This document shows positions 45,730 to 56,294 of a stretch of 64,000 nt of DNA, piece after piece. A program made the position numbers and the translations under genes. The stretch is from Pseudomonas guineae (GTDB taxonomy: Bacteria; Pseudomonadota; Gammaproteobacteria; Pseudomonadales; Pseudomonadaceae). The notes beneath the pieces were generated by a model. It was not told the DNA's origin. It was given only the letters and a program-made list of their open reading frames with translations, and did not search any database. Position 1 is the first letter of the stretch. Each line of letters starts with the position of its first letter. Where the stretch lies: positions 806,001 to 870,000 of the forward strand of contig NZ_FOQL01000001.1 in assembly GCF_900113745.1 (NCBI RefSeq), written 5' to 3'.

Positions 45730-46602
45730 TTAAAGGTCTTTTTGCTGCCCCAACGCCACTTGATAGAGCAGATTTTTGCGCACTCCGGTGATTTCCGCCG
45801 CCAGAGCAGCCGCGCGCTTGAGCGGCATTTCTGCCAGCAACAAATTCAATATACGCAGCGCTTCGGCATTCACCGCCTCTTCACCTTCCGGCGCCTGCCA
45901 GCCCGCCACCAGCACCACGCACTCACCGCGCTGCTGATTGCTGTCGGCCGCTACCCAGGCCGCCAGCTCAGCCAGCGGCATACCTTTGAGGGTCTCAAAG
46001 GTTTTGGTCAACTCGCGCGCCAGTAACGCCGGACGCTCATCACCGAACACCGCCTGCATATCCTGCAGGCATTCGAGGATACGATGCGGCGCTTCATAGA
46101 AAATCAGCGTGCGCGGCTCTTCTTTTACCTGCTCAAGCCGTGCTCGTCGCCCAGCCGTTTTGGCTGGCAAAAAACCTTCAAAAATAAAACGATCAGACGG
46201 CAAGCCCGCGGCAGACAATGCGGCAATCAGCGCACAGGCACCCGGCACGGGCACCACCGCAATACCGGCCGCACGCGCCTGGCGGACCAAGTGATAGCCT
46301 GGATCGGAAATCAGCGGCGTGCCTGCATCGGAGATCAGCGCAACATCATCACCCGCCAGTAGCCGCGCGAGAAAACGCCCACCCTGGTCACGCTCATTGT
46401 GCTCATGACAGGCCGCCAGCGGCGTACCTATACCGAAATGCTGCATCAGCCGCGCCGAATGGCGGGTGTCTTCTGCGGCGACCAGAGCAACGCTGCGCAG
46501 GATATTCAGTGCCCGCGCACTGATGTCATCCAGGTTACCAATCGGCGTGGCAACCACATAAAGACTGCCCAAAGGCGAATTCGCTGCAGCGGAAGGGGTC
46601 AC
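45730..46602 (-). CDS. rsmI: 16S rRNA 2'-O-ribose C1402 methyltransferase RsmI
   Basis: 290-residue SAM-dependent methyltransferase of the tetrapyrrole-methylase fold. Conserved parts are [15 protein letters not shown] near residue 14, [24 protein letters not shown] near 92 and FEGFLPAK. It methylates the ribose of C1402, the same base that RsmH modifies on N4. The start is a GTG with GAGAGG upstream, divergent from lpoA. Two rRNA-modifying partners thus flank mraZ and rnpB. Confidence 0.96.
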   Translation of the reverse strand: MTPSAAANSPLGSLYVVATPIGNLDDISARALNILRSVALVAAEDTRHSARLMQHFGIGTPLAACHEHNERDQGGRFLARLLAGDDVALISDAGTPLISDPGYHLVRQARAAGIAVVPVPGACALIAALSAAGLPSDRFIFEGFLPAKTAGRRARLEQVKEEPRTLIFYEAPHRILECLQDMQAVFGDERPALLARELTKTFETLKGMPLAELAAWVAADSNQQRGECVVLVAGWQAPEGEEAVNAEALRILNLLLAEMPLKRAAALAAEITGVRKNLLYQVALGQQKDL

Positions 46603-46727
46603 AGCACAGGCCTCTCAAAATCAACAAAGCGCGTATTGTAGCCCGTTTCCAACCTTCGACATCGCGTCACCCGGTGGGCTTGGGTACAATTCAACGCTCA
46701 ATTTGATCAAGTATCAGGAACGCTTAC

Positions 46728-48539
46728 ATGATCGCCCGCCTGCGCACCCTTTCCGCCCTCTGTCTTGCCGGCCTACTCGTCGCCTGCGCCAGCCAGCCCT
46801 CATCAACCTTAGGCGAACTGCCACGCACGCCTCAGGCCAGCATCGAACAACTGTTGCAGCAAGCAACGCAGAGTCCAACTGAACAGGCAGCGCCGCTACG
46901 CCTGTCGGCCGCCGACTTGGCGTACACACAAAAGGACTACGCCCGCGCCAGCAGCATTCTTCAACAGGTTTCATTGGAAAGCCTGAATCCAGCCCAACAG
47001 ATCTTCGCCAGCACCCTGCGCGCCGAACTGGACATGCACAACCACAAACCCAAAGCTGCCCTGCGCGCCCTGAGCCACTCGAGCATGGAGCGTCTCGGTG
47101 AACTGCCCGTCGAACAACAAGTGCGCAGCCAACTAGTCCGCGCCAGCGCCCTACAGGCCACCGGACAGACTCTCTCCGCCGCCCGCGAACGCGCCTTTAT
47201 TGCACCACTGCTCAGCGGCACCAGCGCAGTACAAAATAATGAAGCGATCTGGAGTCTGGTTTCCAGCTTACCGCTGGCGGAGCTGCAAGCGAGCGGTGAT
47301 AGCGACCTCGACGGCTGGCTGGCACTGGCGCGCACCACCAAGAGCGCGGGCACCTTGGAGCAACAGCAAGCCGCTATCGACACCTGGGTTGCTGAAAACG
47401 CGCAGCACCCCGCCGCTCAACAGCTGCCACAACCTTTGGCCGAGCTGAAAAAGCTCTCCATCCAACCGCTAAACGAGATCGCTCTGCTGTTGCCGCAGGA
47501 CGGCCAATTGGCCAACGTAGCCCGCGCCCTCCGCGACGGCTTCCTGGCTGCTCACTACCAAGCACAGCAAGCCGGGCAAAACCCACCCAACATCCAGCTG
47601 TTCGACAGCTCACGCATCGGCTCAATGGACGATTTCTACGCCCAAGCTCAGGCCACCGGCGTGCAATTGGTGATTGGCCCGCTGGAAAAAAATCTGGTTA
47701 GCCAACTCAACAGCCGCGAACAGCTGCCCATTACCACCCTCGCCCTGAATTACAGCGAAGGCAGCCAGGAAGGTCCAGCTCAGCTGTTCCAGTTCGGCCT
47801 AGCCGCCGAAGACGAAGCGCGAGAAGTCGCACGCCGCGCCTGGGCTGACGGCATGCGTCGCGCTGTCGCTTTGGTACCCGCTGGCGATTGGGGCGACCGC
47901 GTGCTCGCGGCCTTCCGCAAAGATTGGCAGGCCCAAGGTGGCACTTTAATCGCTGCAGAGCATGTCGATCAGCCAGTTGAACTGGCTAACCAGATCGCAG
48001 ACCTGTTCCAACTGCGCCAAAGCGAAGCCCGTGGTAAACGCCTGCAAAGCACTCTGGGCAGCACCGTCGCAGCAGCACCGTCGCGCCGCCGCGACGTCGA
48101 CTTTATCTTCCTCGCCGCAACCCCACAGCAAGCCCAGCAGATCAAACCGACCCTGGCCTTTCAATACGCCGGCGACGTGCCTGTATACGCCACCTCGCAC
48201 CTATTTACCGGCACCCATAACCAGGCGCAGTACCTCGACCTTAACGGCATTATGTTCTGCGAAACGCCCTGGCTGCTCAACGTCAACGACCCGCTGCGCC
48301 AACAAGCCAGCACGCAGTGGCCGCAAGCGGGCACCAGTCTTGGGCGCCTCTATGCGATGGGCGCCGACGCCTACCTATTGGCTCCGCGCCTGAACCAACT
48401 AAAAGCCTTGCCGGACACTCAACTACCAGGCCTGACGGGGACGCTTAGCCTGAACTCGACACAACGCATTGAGCGGGAACTGCCATGGGCTGAGTTCCGA
48501 GACGGCCAGGTCCAACCATTACCTGACAGCATTAATTGA
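46728..48539 (+). CDS. lpoA: Penicillin-binding protein activator LpoA
   Basis: 603-residue outer-membrane lipoprotein. The lipobox LLVACAS gives a lipidated Cys near residue 20. An N-terminal helical TPR-like domain (to about 250) is followed by a periplasmic-binding-protein-like LppC domain (IALLLPQDGQLANVARALRDG onwards, split here as IALLLPQDGQLA). LpoA activates the bifunctional synthase PBP1A. It leads a four-gene (+) operon with yraN, gmhA and a BON lipoprotein. Confidence 0.93.
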   Translation: MIARLRTLSALCLAGLLVACASQPSSTLGELPRTPQASIEQLLQQATQSPTEQAAPLRLSAADLAYTQKDYARASSILQQVSLESLNPAQQIFASTLRAELDMHNHKPKAALRALSHSSMERLGELPVEQQVRSQLVRASALQATGQTLSAARERAFIAPLLSGTSAVQNNEAIWSLVSSLPLAELQASGDSDLDGWLALARTTKSAGTLEQQQAAIDTWVAENAQHPAAQQLPQPLAELKKLSIQPLNEIALLLPQDGQLANVARALRDGFLAAHYQAQQAGQNPPNIQLFDSSRIGSMDDFYAQAQATGVQLVIGPLEKNLVSQLNSREQLPITTLALNYSEGSQEGPAQLFQFGLAAEDEAREVARRAWADGMRRAVALVPAGDWGDRVLAAFRKDWQAQGGTLIAAEHVDQPVELANQIADLFQLRQSEARGKRLQSTLGSTVAAAPSRRRDVDFIFLAATPQQAQQIKPTLAFQYAGDVPVYATSHLFTGTHNQAQYLDLNGIMFCETPWLLNVNDPLRQQASTQWPQAGTSLGRLYAMGADAYLLAPRLNQLKALPDTQLPGLTGTLSLNSTQRIERELPWAEFRDGQVQPLPDSIN

Positions 48540-48910
48540 GCGAGCGCATCAGCACACAACAACGCGGTGATGCTGCCGAAGCCCTGGCACGACAGCATCT
48601 CGAGCGGCACGGCCTGCGCCTGCTGGCGCAGAATTGGCGATGCCGCCTCGGCGAGCTCGATCTGGTCATGCTCGATGCCGATACAGTAGTATTCGTAGAG
48701 GTTCGCTATCGGCGCTATAGCGCCTGGGGTGGCGCAGCGGAAAGCGTGGATGCACGTAAACGTGAGAAACTCTGCCGCGCCGCACAGCACTTCCTGCAAC
48801 AACAATCACGCTGGGCCAAGTACCCATGCCGTTTTGATGTAATTGCCATAACCGCCGACAGCCAAGCCCCCGCGCAACTGGACTGGATTCAAAACGCCTT
48901 TGATACCTGA
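48536..48910 (+). CDS. yraN: UPF0102 protein YraN
   Basis: 124-residue protein with an endonuclease-like fold. Motifs are QQRGDAAEALARQHL near residue 8, GELDLVMLDADTVVFVEVRYR near 37 (acidic residues as in restriction-like nucleases) and FDVIAI near 101. Function is not established. The start is an unusual TTG that overlaps the lpoA stop as TTGA; no other in-frame start lies nearby and no ribosome-binding site is seen, so translation is probably coupled to lpoA. Confidence 0.9.
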   Translation: MSERISTQQRGDAAEALARQHLERHGLRLLAQNWRCRLGELDLVMLDADTVVFVEVRYRRYSAWGGAAESVDARKREKLCRAAQHFLQQQSRWAKYPCRFDVIAITADSQAPAQLDWIQNAFDT

Positions 48911-50064
<1,154 letters not shown>

Positions 50065-50102
50065 CGGCGACAGCACGAACAGCCGTCCATTCTCATGGCA
50101 AT

Positions 50103-50130
50103 AAAAAGGCGATCCTAGGATCGCCTTTTT
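50103..50130. terminator. Bidirectional terminator between dolP and sspB
   Basis: Perfect stem AAAAAGGCGATCC / GGATCGCCTTTTT with a TA centre, giving a U-run in both directions for converging genes. Confidence 0.9.
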
Positions 50131-50132
50131 AT

Positions 50133-50546
50133 TTACTTGACCACTTTCAGACTCGGCCTGCCACTCGGACGCGGCGGCTCACCCTCCGGCGGCCCCAGAT
50201 CGTCCGGGTCATCGATTTCGCCAGCGTCGAGCATCGACGACTCCGAATCAAAGACCATGCCCTGGCCATTCTCCCGCGCATAGATCGCTAATACAGCAGC
50301 GGCAGGGACATACAGACGCTGCGGAACCCCAGCAAAACGCCCCTCAAAGCTGACTGCTTCGTTATCCATATGCAGATGACGCACCGCAGTAGGCGAAACA
50401 TTCAGGACAATTTGGCCATCGCTGGCAAAACCGCTAGGGACCTGCACGCCGGCAAACTCGGCATTAACCAGTAAGTGCGGGGTGCAGTCGTTATCCACGA
50501 TCCACTCATAAAGGGCACGAACCAGATAAGGACGACTCGACTTCAT
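50133..50546 (-). CDS. sspB: ClpXP protease specificity-enhancing factor SspB
   Basis: 137 residues. SspB brings SsrA-tagged proteins to ClpXP. The folded domain (about 1-110, SRPYLVRALYEWIVDNDCTP, NVSPTAVRHLHM) is followed by a flexible acidic and Pro-rich linker and the C-terminal ClpX-binding tail RPSLKVVK. Two adjacent ATGs exist; the second (50546) has better spacing from GGAGG and fits the family N-terminus. It follows sspA by 15 bases. Confidence 0.95.
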   Translation of the reverse strand: MKSSRPYLVRALYEWIVDNDCTPHLLVNAEFAGVQVPSGFASDGQIVLNVSPTAVRHLHMDNEAVSFEGRFAGVPQRLYVPAAAVLAIYARENGQGMVFDSESSMLDAGEIDDPDDLGPPEGEPPRPSGRPSLKVVK

Positions 50547-50561
50547 CATGACCTCCTCGGG

Positions 50562-51179
50562 TTAACGCATATCGCGTTCGACAGGCGAAAGGCTTGCCTG
50601 AAACGCTTCACGCGCAAACTGACGATCCATATAGTCTAGCAACGGCTTGGCAGGCTTTGGCAGCTCTATGCCTAGAACAGGCAAACGCCAAAGAATCGGC
50701 AGCAGGCAGCAATCCACCAGGCTCAATTCCTCACTGAGGAAATACGCCTTATCGGCAAACAGCGGCGATACGCCGGTTAGGCTTTCGCGCAGCTCTTTGC
50801 GGGCCAGTGCACGTGCCGGCTCCTTGCTACGTGGATCAAGAATCAGATCTACCTGCGCACACCAATCACGCTGAATGCGATGAATCAGCAGACGGCTATT
50901 GGCCCTGGCAACCGGATACACCGGCAGCAGCGGCGGATGCGGGTAACGCTCATCCAGATATTCCATCACCACTGTTGACTCATACAGAGCCAAATCGCGA
51001 TCCACCAGTGTAGGTAGGCTGGCGTAGGGATTAACCTCCAGCAACCCGGCCGGGTAGCGACCCTTTTCGACACTGATGATCTCGGCGCTGACACCCTTCT
51101 CGGCGAGCACGATACGTACACGGTGGGAATAGTGATCGGCGGGGTCAGAGTAACAGGCCAACCTATTGGCTACGGCCAT
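50562..51179 (-). CDS. sspA: Stringent starvation protein A (SspA)
   Basis: 205-residue glutathione-S-transferase-like protein that binds RNA polymerase and alters gene expression during starvation. N-terminal [20 protein letters not shown] and [20 protein letters not shown] are typical; SspA lacks GST activity in other species. A GAGGAGAG ribosome-binding sequence precedes the ATG. Forms the sspA-sspB operon downstream of petABC, from which it is separated by a terminator. Confidence 0.96.
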   Translation of the reverse strand: MAVANRLACYSDPADHYSHRVRIVLAEKGVSAEIISVEKGRYPAGLLEVNPYASLPTLVDRDLALYESTVVMEYLDERYPHPPLLPVYPVARANSRLLIHRIQRDWCAQVDLILDPRSKEPARALARKELRESLTGVSPLFADKAYFLSEELSLVDCCLLPILWRLPVLGIELPKPAKPLLDYMDRQFAREAFQASLSPVERDMR

Positions 51180-51215
51180 GACGTCTCTCCTCGCTTATTA
51201 AAGTTATGTAAAGCA

Positions 51216-51248
51216 GAAAAACCTGCGCGCCCAAAGGGGCGCGCAGGT
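51216..51248 (-). terminator. Terminator of petABC
   Basis: On the minus strand a 12-base stem ACCTGCGCGCCC / GGGCGCGCAGGT is followed by TTTTT. It lies 22 bases after the petC stop. Confidence 0.9.
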
Positions 51249-51269
51249 CAACAACAGAGATGCAGCGTA

Positions 51270-52052
51270 TTAATGTATGTCCTTCCAGTACTCACGCTTA
51301 AGCAGATAGGCGAAGACAAAGAAGAAAGCAAGATACAGCAGAACGTAGGTGCCGATACGCTGACTTTTCAACTTAACCGGATTGGCCGAGTACGCGAGGA
51401 AGGTCACCAGGTTCTGGATCTTCTCATCGAACTCCTCAGCGCTCAGCTGGCCGGTCTTAGGCTCAACAACCAACTGATCGCAGGCCTCATGAGTAATAGG
51501 CGTACCGGTCAACGGATCGAACAGCTTCTTGCCATCCTCAACCACTTGCACCTGCTTACAGCCGATGTATTGACGACCTTGCAGGCCTACCAAGACGTTC
51601 GGCATGCCAACGTTTGGAAACATCAGATTGTTGGCACCCAATGGACGCGCAGTGTCTTCATAGAAGGTGCGCAGGTAGGTGTACAACCAGTCATTACCGC
51701 GCACACGGGCAACCAAGGTCAAGTCGGGCGGAGCCGCACCGAACCAAGCCTTAGCATCAGAAGGCTGCATGCCGATCTTCATGTGATCGCCGATCTTGGC
51801 ATCATTGAAAACCAAGTTATTCAGCATCACATCATGCGGAATCCCTAGATCGTCAGCGACACGCTCATAGCGCTGAAATTTGGCGCTATGACAGCCCATG
51901 CAATAGTTAGCGAAGGTGCGAGCACCGTCCTGCATGGCCGCCTTATCAGTCAGATCAATATCAACTTTGTCCAAGGGGTGCTCAGCACCACCCGCAGCAA
52001 AGGCCAGACCCGGCAGAAGCGCAATAATTAGTGCTGCAAAATGCTTTTTCAT
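51270..52052 (-). CDS. petC: Ubiquinol-cytochrome c reductase, cytochrome c1
   Basis: 260-residue cytochrome c1: signal peptide ([19 protein letters not shown]), heme-binding CMGCH near residue 51, the axial-ligand Met in NLMFPNVGMPNV region, and a C-terminal membrane anchor (TYVLLYLAFFFVFAYLLK). It passes electrons from the Rieske protein to periplasmic cytochromes. The ATG overlaps the petB stop by one base (TGATG); a longer in-frame reading would lie inside petB. Confidence 0.97.
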   Translation of the reverse strand: MKKHFAALIIALLPGLAFAAGGAEHPLDKVDIDLTDKAAMQDGARTFANYCMGCHSAKFQRYERVADDLGIPHDVMLNNLVFNDAKIGDHMKIGMQPSDAKAWFGAAPPDLTLVARVRGNDWLYTYLRTFYEDTARPLGANNLMFPNVGMPNVLVGLQGRQYIGCKQVQVVEDGKKLFDPLTGTPITHEACDQLVVEPKTGQLSAEEFDEKIQNLVTFLAYSANPVKLKSQRIGTYVLLYLAFFFVFAYLLKREYWKDIH

Positions 52053-53263
52053 CAGCCCGTCACCCTTTCCGGAACCGGTTTGGTTTTTTCCATCCTGGTG
52101 TAGAACGGCATCAGGATGAAGTACGCGAAGTACAGGAAGGTACATACCTGCGACAGCAACGTACGACCCGGAGTAGGAGCCAGAACCCCAAGAACCCCAA
52201 GAATCACGAAGGATACACAGAATACCAGCAGCCAGACCTTGCTCATCCAGCCCTTGTAGCGCATGGACTTGACCGGGCTACGATCTAGCCAAGGCAAGAC
52301 GAACAACACAGCAATTGCACCACCCATAGCAATTACACCGAGCAGTTTGTCCGGCACCGCACGCAAAATCGCGTAGAACGGGGTGAAGTACCATACTGGG
52401 GCAATGTGCGCTGGCGTCTTGAATGAGTTCGCCACTTCAAAGTTCGGCTTTTCGAGGAAATAGCCGCCCATTTCCGGGAAGAAGAAGATCACGAAGCAGA
52501 AGATAAACAGGAAGACCACGACACCGACGATATCTTTAACGGTGTAGTACGGATGGAACGCAATACCGTCAAGCGGGACGCCGTTCTCATCTTTCTTCTT
52601 CTTGATATCAACGCCGTCCGGGTTGTTCGAACCAACCTCGTGCAACGCCAGAATATGCAGCACCACCAAGCCCAGAATCACGATGGGCAGCGCCACTACA
52701 TGCAAGGCGAAGAAGCGGTTCAGGGTAATACCGGAGATCAGGTAGTCACCACGGATCCACTGCGTCAGGTCTGCACCGATGACCGGAATGGCACCAAATA
52801 GCGAGATGATCACCTGGGCGCCCCAGTAGGACATCTGGCCCCATGGCAGCAGGTAGCCCATAAAGGCTTCAGCCATCAGCATCAGGTAAATCAACATACC
52901 GAAGATCCACACCAGCTCGCGCGGCTTCTGATAAGAGCCGTAGAGCAAACCGCGGAACATGTGCAGATAGACCACCACGAAAAATGCCGAAGCACCGGTG
53001 GAGTGCATATAGCGCAAAATCCAGCCGTACTCGACGTCTCGCATGATGTATTCGACCGAAGCAAATGCCTCTTCAGCCGACGGGGTGTAGCTCATGGTCA
53101 GCCAGACACCGGTCACGATCTGATTCACCAGCACCAGCAAAGCCAGGGAGCCGAAGAAGTAAAAGAAGTTAAAGTTCTTTGGCGCGTAGTACTTGGCTAG
53201 ATGGTCTTCCCACATTTTTGTCGCGGGAAAGCGCGCATCGACCCATTCCATGAATTTACTCAT
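52052..53263 (-). CDS. petB: Ubiquinol-cytochrome c reductase, cytochrome b
   Basis: 403-residue integral membrane protein with eight helices. Heme-ligand histidines appear in [20 protein letters not shown] and [11 protein letters not shown], with the Qo-site motif changed from PEWY to a PVWYF-containing stretch ([16 protein letters not shown]). It oxidises ubiquinol in the bc1 complex. It overlaps the petA stop by four bases. Confidence 0.97.
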   Translation of the reverse strand: MSKFMEWVDARFPATKMWEDHLAKYYAPKNFNFFYFFGSLALLVLVNQIVTGVWLTMSYTPSAEEAFASVEYIMRDVEYGWILRYMHSTGASAFFVVVYLHMFRGLLYGSYQKPRELVWIFGMLIYLMLMAEAFMGYLLPWGQMSYWGAQVIISLFGAIPVIGADLTQWIRGDYLISGITLNRFFALHVVALPIVILGLVVLHILALHEVGSNNPDGVDIKKKKDENGVPLDGIAFHPYYTVKDIVGVVVFLFIFCFVIFFFPEMGGYFLEKPNFEVANSFKTPAHIAPVWYFTPFYAILRAVPDKLLGVIAMGGAIAVLFVLPWLDRSPVKSMRYKGWMSKVWLLVFCVSFVILGVLGVLAPTPGRTLLSQVCTFLYFAYFILMPFYTRMEKTKPVPERVTG

Positions 53264-53856
53264 GACGCTTGCTCCTGATCCACACCGATGATGATCAAAT
53301 CATCCGTCTCGTACGTGTGCGGCGGCACCGGCAGGTTCAAGGGCGCAGGCTGCCCCTTGTACACGCGACCCGCGAGGTCATAACGCGAGCCGTGGCACGG
53401 ACAGAAGTAACCACCGACCCACTCAGCACCCAAATCGGCAGGCGCGACTTCAGGACGGAACGACGGCGCACAACCCAGGTGAGTACACAGGCCTACCAAC
53501 AGCAACAACTCCGGCTTGATCGAACGGGTCTTCGGGTCAACATAACCCGGCTGCACGGACGCTTTAGAGTCGAAGTCAGCGAGCTGCCCTTCGATTTTCA
53601 CCAAATTACTGAGGATCTCCTCAGTACGGCGCACGATAAATACCGGCTGCCCCCGCCACTCCGCAACCATCTGCTGGCCAGGCTCAATTTTGCTGACGTT
53701 CACCTTAACGGGTGCTCCGGCAGCTTTAGCCTTGGCACTAGGAAACCAGGATCCCACGAACGGGACCGCGGCACCTACCGCTCCTGCAGCACCGACCACA
53801 GAGGTGGCCGCTACCAGGAAGCGACGCCGGCCTGCATTCACGCCGTCATTGCTCAT
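53260..53856 (-). CDS. petA: Ubiquinol-cytochrome c reductase, Rieske iron-sulfur protein
   Basis: 198 residues. It has a twin-arginine signal ([14 protein letters not shown]) that doubles as membrane anchor, and the [2Fe-2S] ligands in CTHLGC near residue 127 and [13 protein letters not shown] near 150. It carries electrons from ubiquinol to cytochrome c1. First gene of petABC with GGGAGA upstream. The 200-base upstream region contains a TGCGGCA / TGCCGCA hairpin at 54021-54037; no clear promoter was identified. Confidence 0.97.
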   Translation of the reverse strand: MSNDGVNAGRRRFLVAATSVVGAAGAVGAAVPFVGSWFPSAKAKAAGAPVKVNVSKIEPGQQMVAEWRGQPVFIVRRTEEILSNLVKIEGQLADFDSKASVQPGYVDPKTRSIKPELLLLVGLCTHLGCAPSFRPEVAPADLGAEWVGGYFCPCHGSRYDLAGRVYKGQPAPLNLPVPPHTYETDDLIIIGVDQEQAS

Positions 53857-54055
53857 TCAGTCGTCTCCCATCAGCTTTATGGCCTGTAGGTCAGGCCTAT
53901 ACTAGGTAAAAATCGAGTCGCGCGAAAATTTGTCAAATGGTAAAGAAAAGCCCCTCTACTGACAAGGTAATTACCCATACAAAGCAGGCGCAACCCCTTA
54001 CAAATCAGGGCATTCGCGGATGCGGCATGATGCCGCAGAGCAAATAATCACCCAT

Positions 54056-54097
54056 AAAAAACGCCCAGCTCCGAAAGGAAGCTGGGCGTTTTTTTGA
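54056..54097 (-). terminator. Terminator of rplM-rpsI
   Basis: Stem ACGCCCAGCT..CC / GG.AAGCTGGGCGT (one bulged A) with a GAAA loop and long A/T runs on both sides, 15 bases after the rpsI stop. Confidence 0.88.
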
Positions 54098-54111
54098 ACG
54101 CAGGTAGCGAA

Positions 54112-54504
54112 TTAACGCTTGGAGTACTGCGGACGCTTGCGCGCTTTACGCAGACCAACCTTCTTACGTTCAACTTCACGGGCATCGCGAGTTACGAAGC
54201 CAGCTTTACGCAGAGCAGGACGCAGAGACTCGTCGTAGTCCATAAGGGCACGAGTGATACCGTGGCGGATTGCGCCAGCTTGACCACTTACACCACCACC
54301 AATAACAGTGATGAACACATCAAACTTCTCGGTCATCTCAACCAGTTCCAGCGGCTGACGAACTACCATGCGGGCAGTTTCGCGACCGAAGAAACCGTCA
54401 AGAGTACGGTTGTTGATGGAGATTTTGCCAGTACCTGCACGCAGAAAGACGCGAGCTGTTGCAGTCTTGCGACGGCCAGTGCCGTAATTTTGAGTCGCCG
54501 ACAT
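54112..54504 (-). CDS. rpsI: 30S ribosomal protein S9
   Basis: 130 residues, full length. Typical start [20 protein letters not shown], central [19 protein letters not shown] and the basic tail [18 protein letters not shown], whose last residues reach the ribosomal P site. Co-transcribed with rplM, 14 bases downstream. Confidence 0.99.
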   Translation of the reverse strand: MSATQNYGTGRRKTATARVFLRAGTGKISINNRTLDGFFGRETARMVVRQPLELVEMTEKFDVFITVIGGGVSGQAGAIRHGITRALMDYDESLRPALRKAGFVTRDAREVERKKVGLRKARKRPQYSKR

Positions 54505-54518
54505 AATGAACTATTCCG

Positions 54519-54947
54519 TTAAAACTTCAGTTCTTGGGGCTGCTGAGCAGTATGGGGGTGAGCAGCGCCCGCATAAACCTTCAGCTTACGATACATGTCG
54601 CGACCCAGCGGATTCTTAGGCAGCATGCCTTTAACCGCGGTCTCGATCACGCGCTCAGGGGCTTTAGCGATCAACTTTTCGAAGTTGATCGACTTAATGC
54701 CGCCCGGGAAACCGGAGTGGGAGTAGTAAATCTTGTCAGTGGCCTTTGCACCAGTAACGCGAATCTGCTCAGCATTGATGACAACGATATAATCACCGGT
54801 ATCAACGTGCGGGGTGTATTCAGGTTTGTGCTTGCCACGCAGACGGCTCGCGATTTCGGTAGCCAGACGACCCAGGGTCTGACCTGCAGCGTCGACGACG
54901 AACCAGTCGCGCTTAACTGTTTCCGGTTTAGCAGTAAAAGTTTTCAT
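54519..54947 (-). CDS. rplM: 50S ribosomal protein L13
   Basis: 142 residues, full length. It begins [19 protein letters not shown] and contains [20 protein letters not shown] and [20 protein letters not shown]. An early assembly protein of the large subunit. First gene of the rplM-rpsI operon; a promoter is visible 40-70 bases upstream. Confidence 0.99.
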   Translation of the reverse strand: MKTFTAKPETVKRDWFVVDAAGQTLGRLATEIASRLRGKHKPEYTPHVDTGDYIVVINAEQIRVTGAKATDKIYYSHSGFPGGIKSINFEKLIAKAPERVIETAVKGMLPKNPLGRDMYRKLKVYAGAAHPHTAQQPQELKF

Positions 54948-54989
54948 TCTTTATAGCCTCAGGGGCCGCCCTGATAAATAAGACGGCGG

Positions 54990-55018
54990 ATCTTACTGAA
55001 TAGTGCGTACTTTGACAA
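54990..55018 (-). promoter_or_regulatory. Putative rplM promoter
   Basis: On the minus strand TTGTCA and TAAGAT are separated by exactly 17 bases, 42 bases before the rplM ATG. The leader between them could carry ribosomal-protein autoregulation, but no specific fold is evident. Confidence 0.6.
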
Positions 55019-55126
55019 GGTCAAAGGCAGCCGAAAACAGGCGCTATCGGGGGCTCGGGTCAGCGCGACCGTAATACGGCAAGATTCTTCGGCAAGCGGC
55101 GCATCACTTCCACTGCAGAAAGAGGT

Positions 55127-55147
55127 GCGCAATTATGCAGATTGCGC
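55127..55147. promoter_or_regulatory. Inverted repeat upstream of the aldo-keto reductase
   Basis: GCGCAAT and ATTGCGC separated by seven bases, 51 bases before the start of the aldo-keto reductase and in the region divergent from rplM. Size and symmetry fit a dimeric repressor or LysR-type site; the regulator is unknown. Confidence 0.35.
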
Positions 55148-55197
55148 GGAAAATATCAACACGATTCAACCTATCCGTTTTTCTTAAGGAGCCTGCA

Positions 55198-56235
55198 ATG
55201 GATTATCGACAACTCGGCCGTACCGATCTTAAGGTGAGTAGCCTGTGCTTGGGCACCATGACCTGGGGCGAGCAGAACAGCGCTGGCGAGGGCTTTGCAC
55301 AGATCGAACGCGCCAAGGCATACGGGGTAAATTTTATTGATACCGCCGAGATGTACCCGGTACCGCCGCGCGTCGAAACCTACAGCAAAACCGAGCAGAT
55401 CATCGGCGACTATTTCAAGCAGCGCGGCGATCGCGCTGATTGGGTGCTGGCGAGCAAGATTGCAGGCCCTGGTAATGGCATCGGCTATATCCGCGACGGC
55501 CAGCTCAAACATAACCGTGCACACATCGTTGCCGCAGTAGATGCCAGCCTGAAGCGACTGCAGACCGACTGGATCGATCTCTATCAGCTGCACTGGCCGG
55601 AGCGCCCAACCAATTATTTCGGGCAACTCGGCTACCGCCACCAGGACAGCGAATTCACGCCACTGGAAGAAACCCTCGAAGCCCTTGATGAGCAGGTCAA
55701 GGCCGGCAAGATCCGCCATATCGGCCTGTCCAATGAAACACCTTGGGGCACCATGAAGTTTCTGCAGCTGGCAGAGGAGCGCGGCTGGCCACGTAGCGTA
55801 TCCATACAGAATCCTTACAACCTGCTTAACCGCAGCTTCGAAGTAGGCCTGGCTGAAATCGCTATCCACGAGCAGTGCGGTCTGCTGGCCTACTCCCCGC
55901 TGGCCTTTGGCATGCTCAGCGGCAAATACGCAAACGGCGCACGCCCGACCAATGCACGCATCAGCCTGTTTAGCCGATTTACCCGCTACTCAAACCCAGA
56001 GTCGGAAACGGCCTGCGCGCGCTACGTCGCACTGGCGCACCAACATGATTTGGATCCGGCGCAGATGGCCTTGGCCTTCGTTACCGCACAGCCGTTCGTC
56101 ACCAGCAACATTATCGGCGCGACCAGCTTGGAACAACTGGACAGCAACCTGGCCAGCAGCGAGTTGGTGCTGTCCGCTGAGGTACTCGCCAGTATTGATG
56201 CAATTCACCAAGCTCAACCTAACCCGGCGCCTTAA
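55198..56235 (+). CDS. Aldo/keto reductase (Tas-like)
   Basis: 345-residue NADP(H)-dependent TIM-barrel reductase. It begins MDYRQLGRTDLKVSSLCLG, with catalytic Asp and Tyr in FIDTAEMYPVP, Lys in VLASKIAG and His in LYQLHWPERP. The C-terminal NIIGATSLEQL binds the cofactor. Resembles E. coli Tas and YajO-type enzymes; substrate unknown. The ATG at 55198 has AAGGAG seven bases upstream; a longer reading of 21 codons lacks such a site. Confidence 0.92.
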   Translation: MDYRQLGRTDLKVSSLCLGTMTWGEQNSAGEGFAQIERAKAYGVNFIDTAEMYPVPPRVETYSKTEQIIGDYFKQRGDRADWVLASKIAGPGNGIGYIRDGQLKHNRAHIVAAVDASLKRLQTDWIDLYQLHWPERPTNYFGQLGYRHQDSEFTPLEETLEALDEQVKAGKIRHIGLSNETPWGTMKFLQLAEERGWPRSVSIQNPYNLLNRSFEVGLAEIAIHEQCGLLAYSPLAFGMLSGKYANGARPTNARISLFSRFTRYSNPESETACARYVALAHQHDLDPAQMALAFVTAQPFVTSNIIGATSLEQLDSNLASSELVLSAEVLASIDAIHQAQPNPAP

Positions 56236-56252
56236 GCAAAATCTGGTGCATG

Positions 56253-56280
56253 AAAAAGCCCGGCATATGCCGGGCTTTTT
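56253..56280. terminator. Bidirectional terminator
   Basis: Perfect 28-base palindrome with half-site AAAAAGCCCGGCAT, between the converging aldo-keto reductase and acyl-CoA dehydrogenase genes. Confidence 0.9.
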
Positions 56281-56294
56281 GCTCTAAGCACCGA

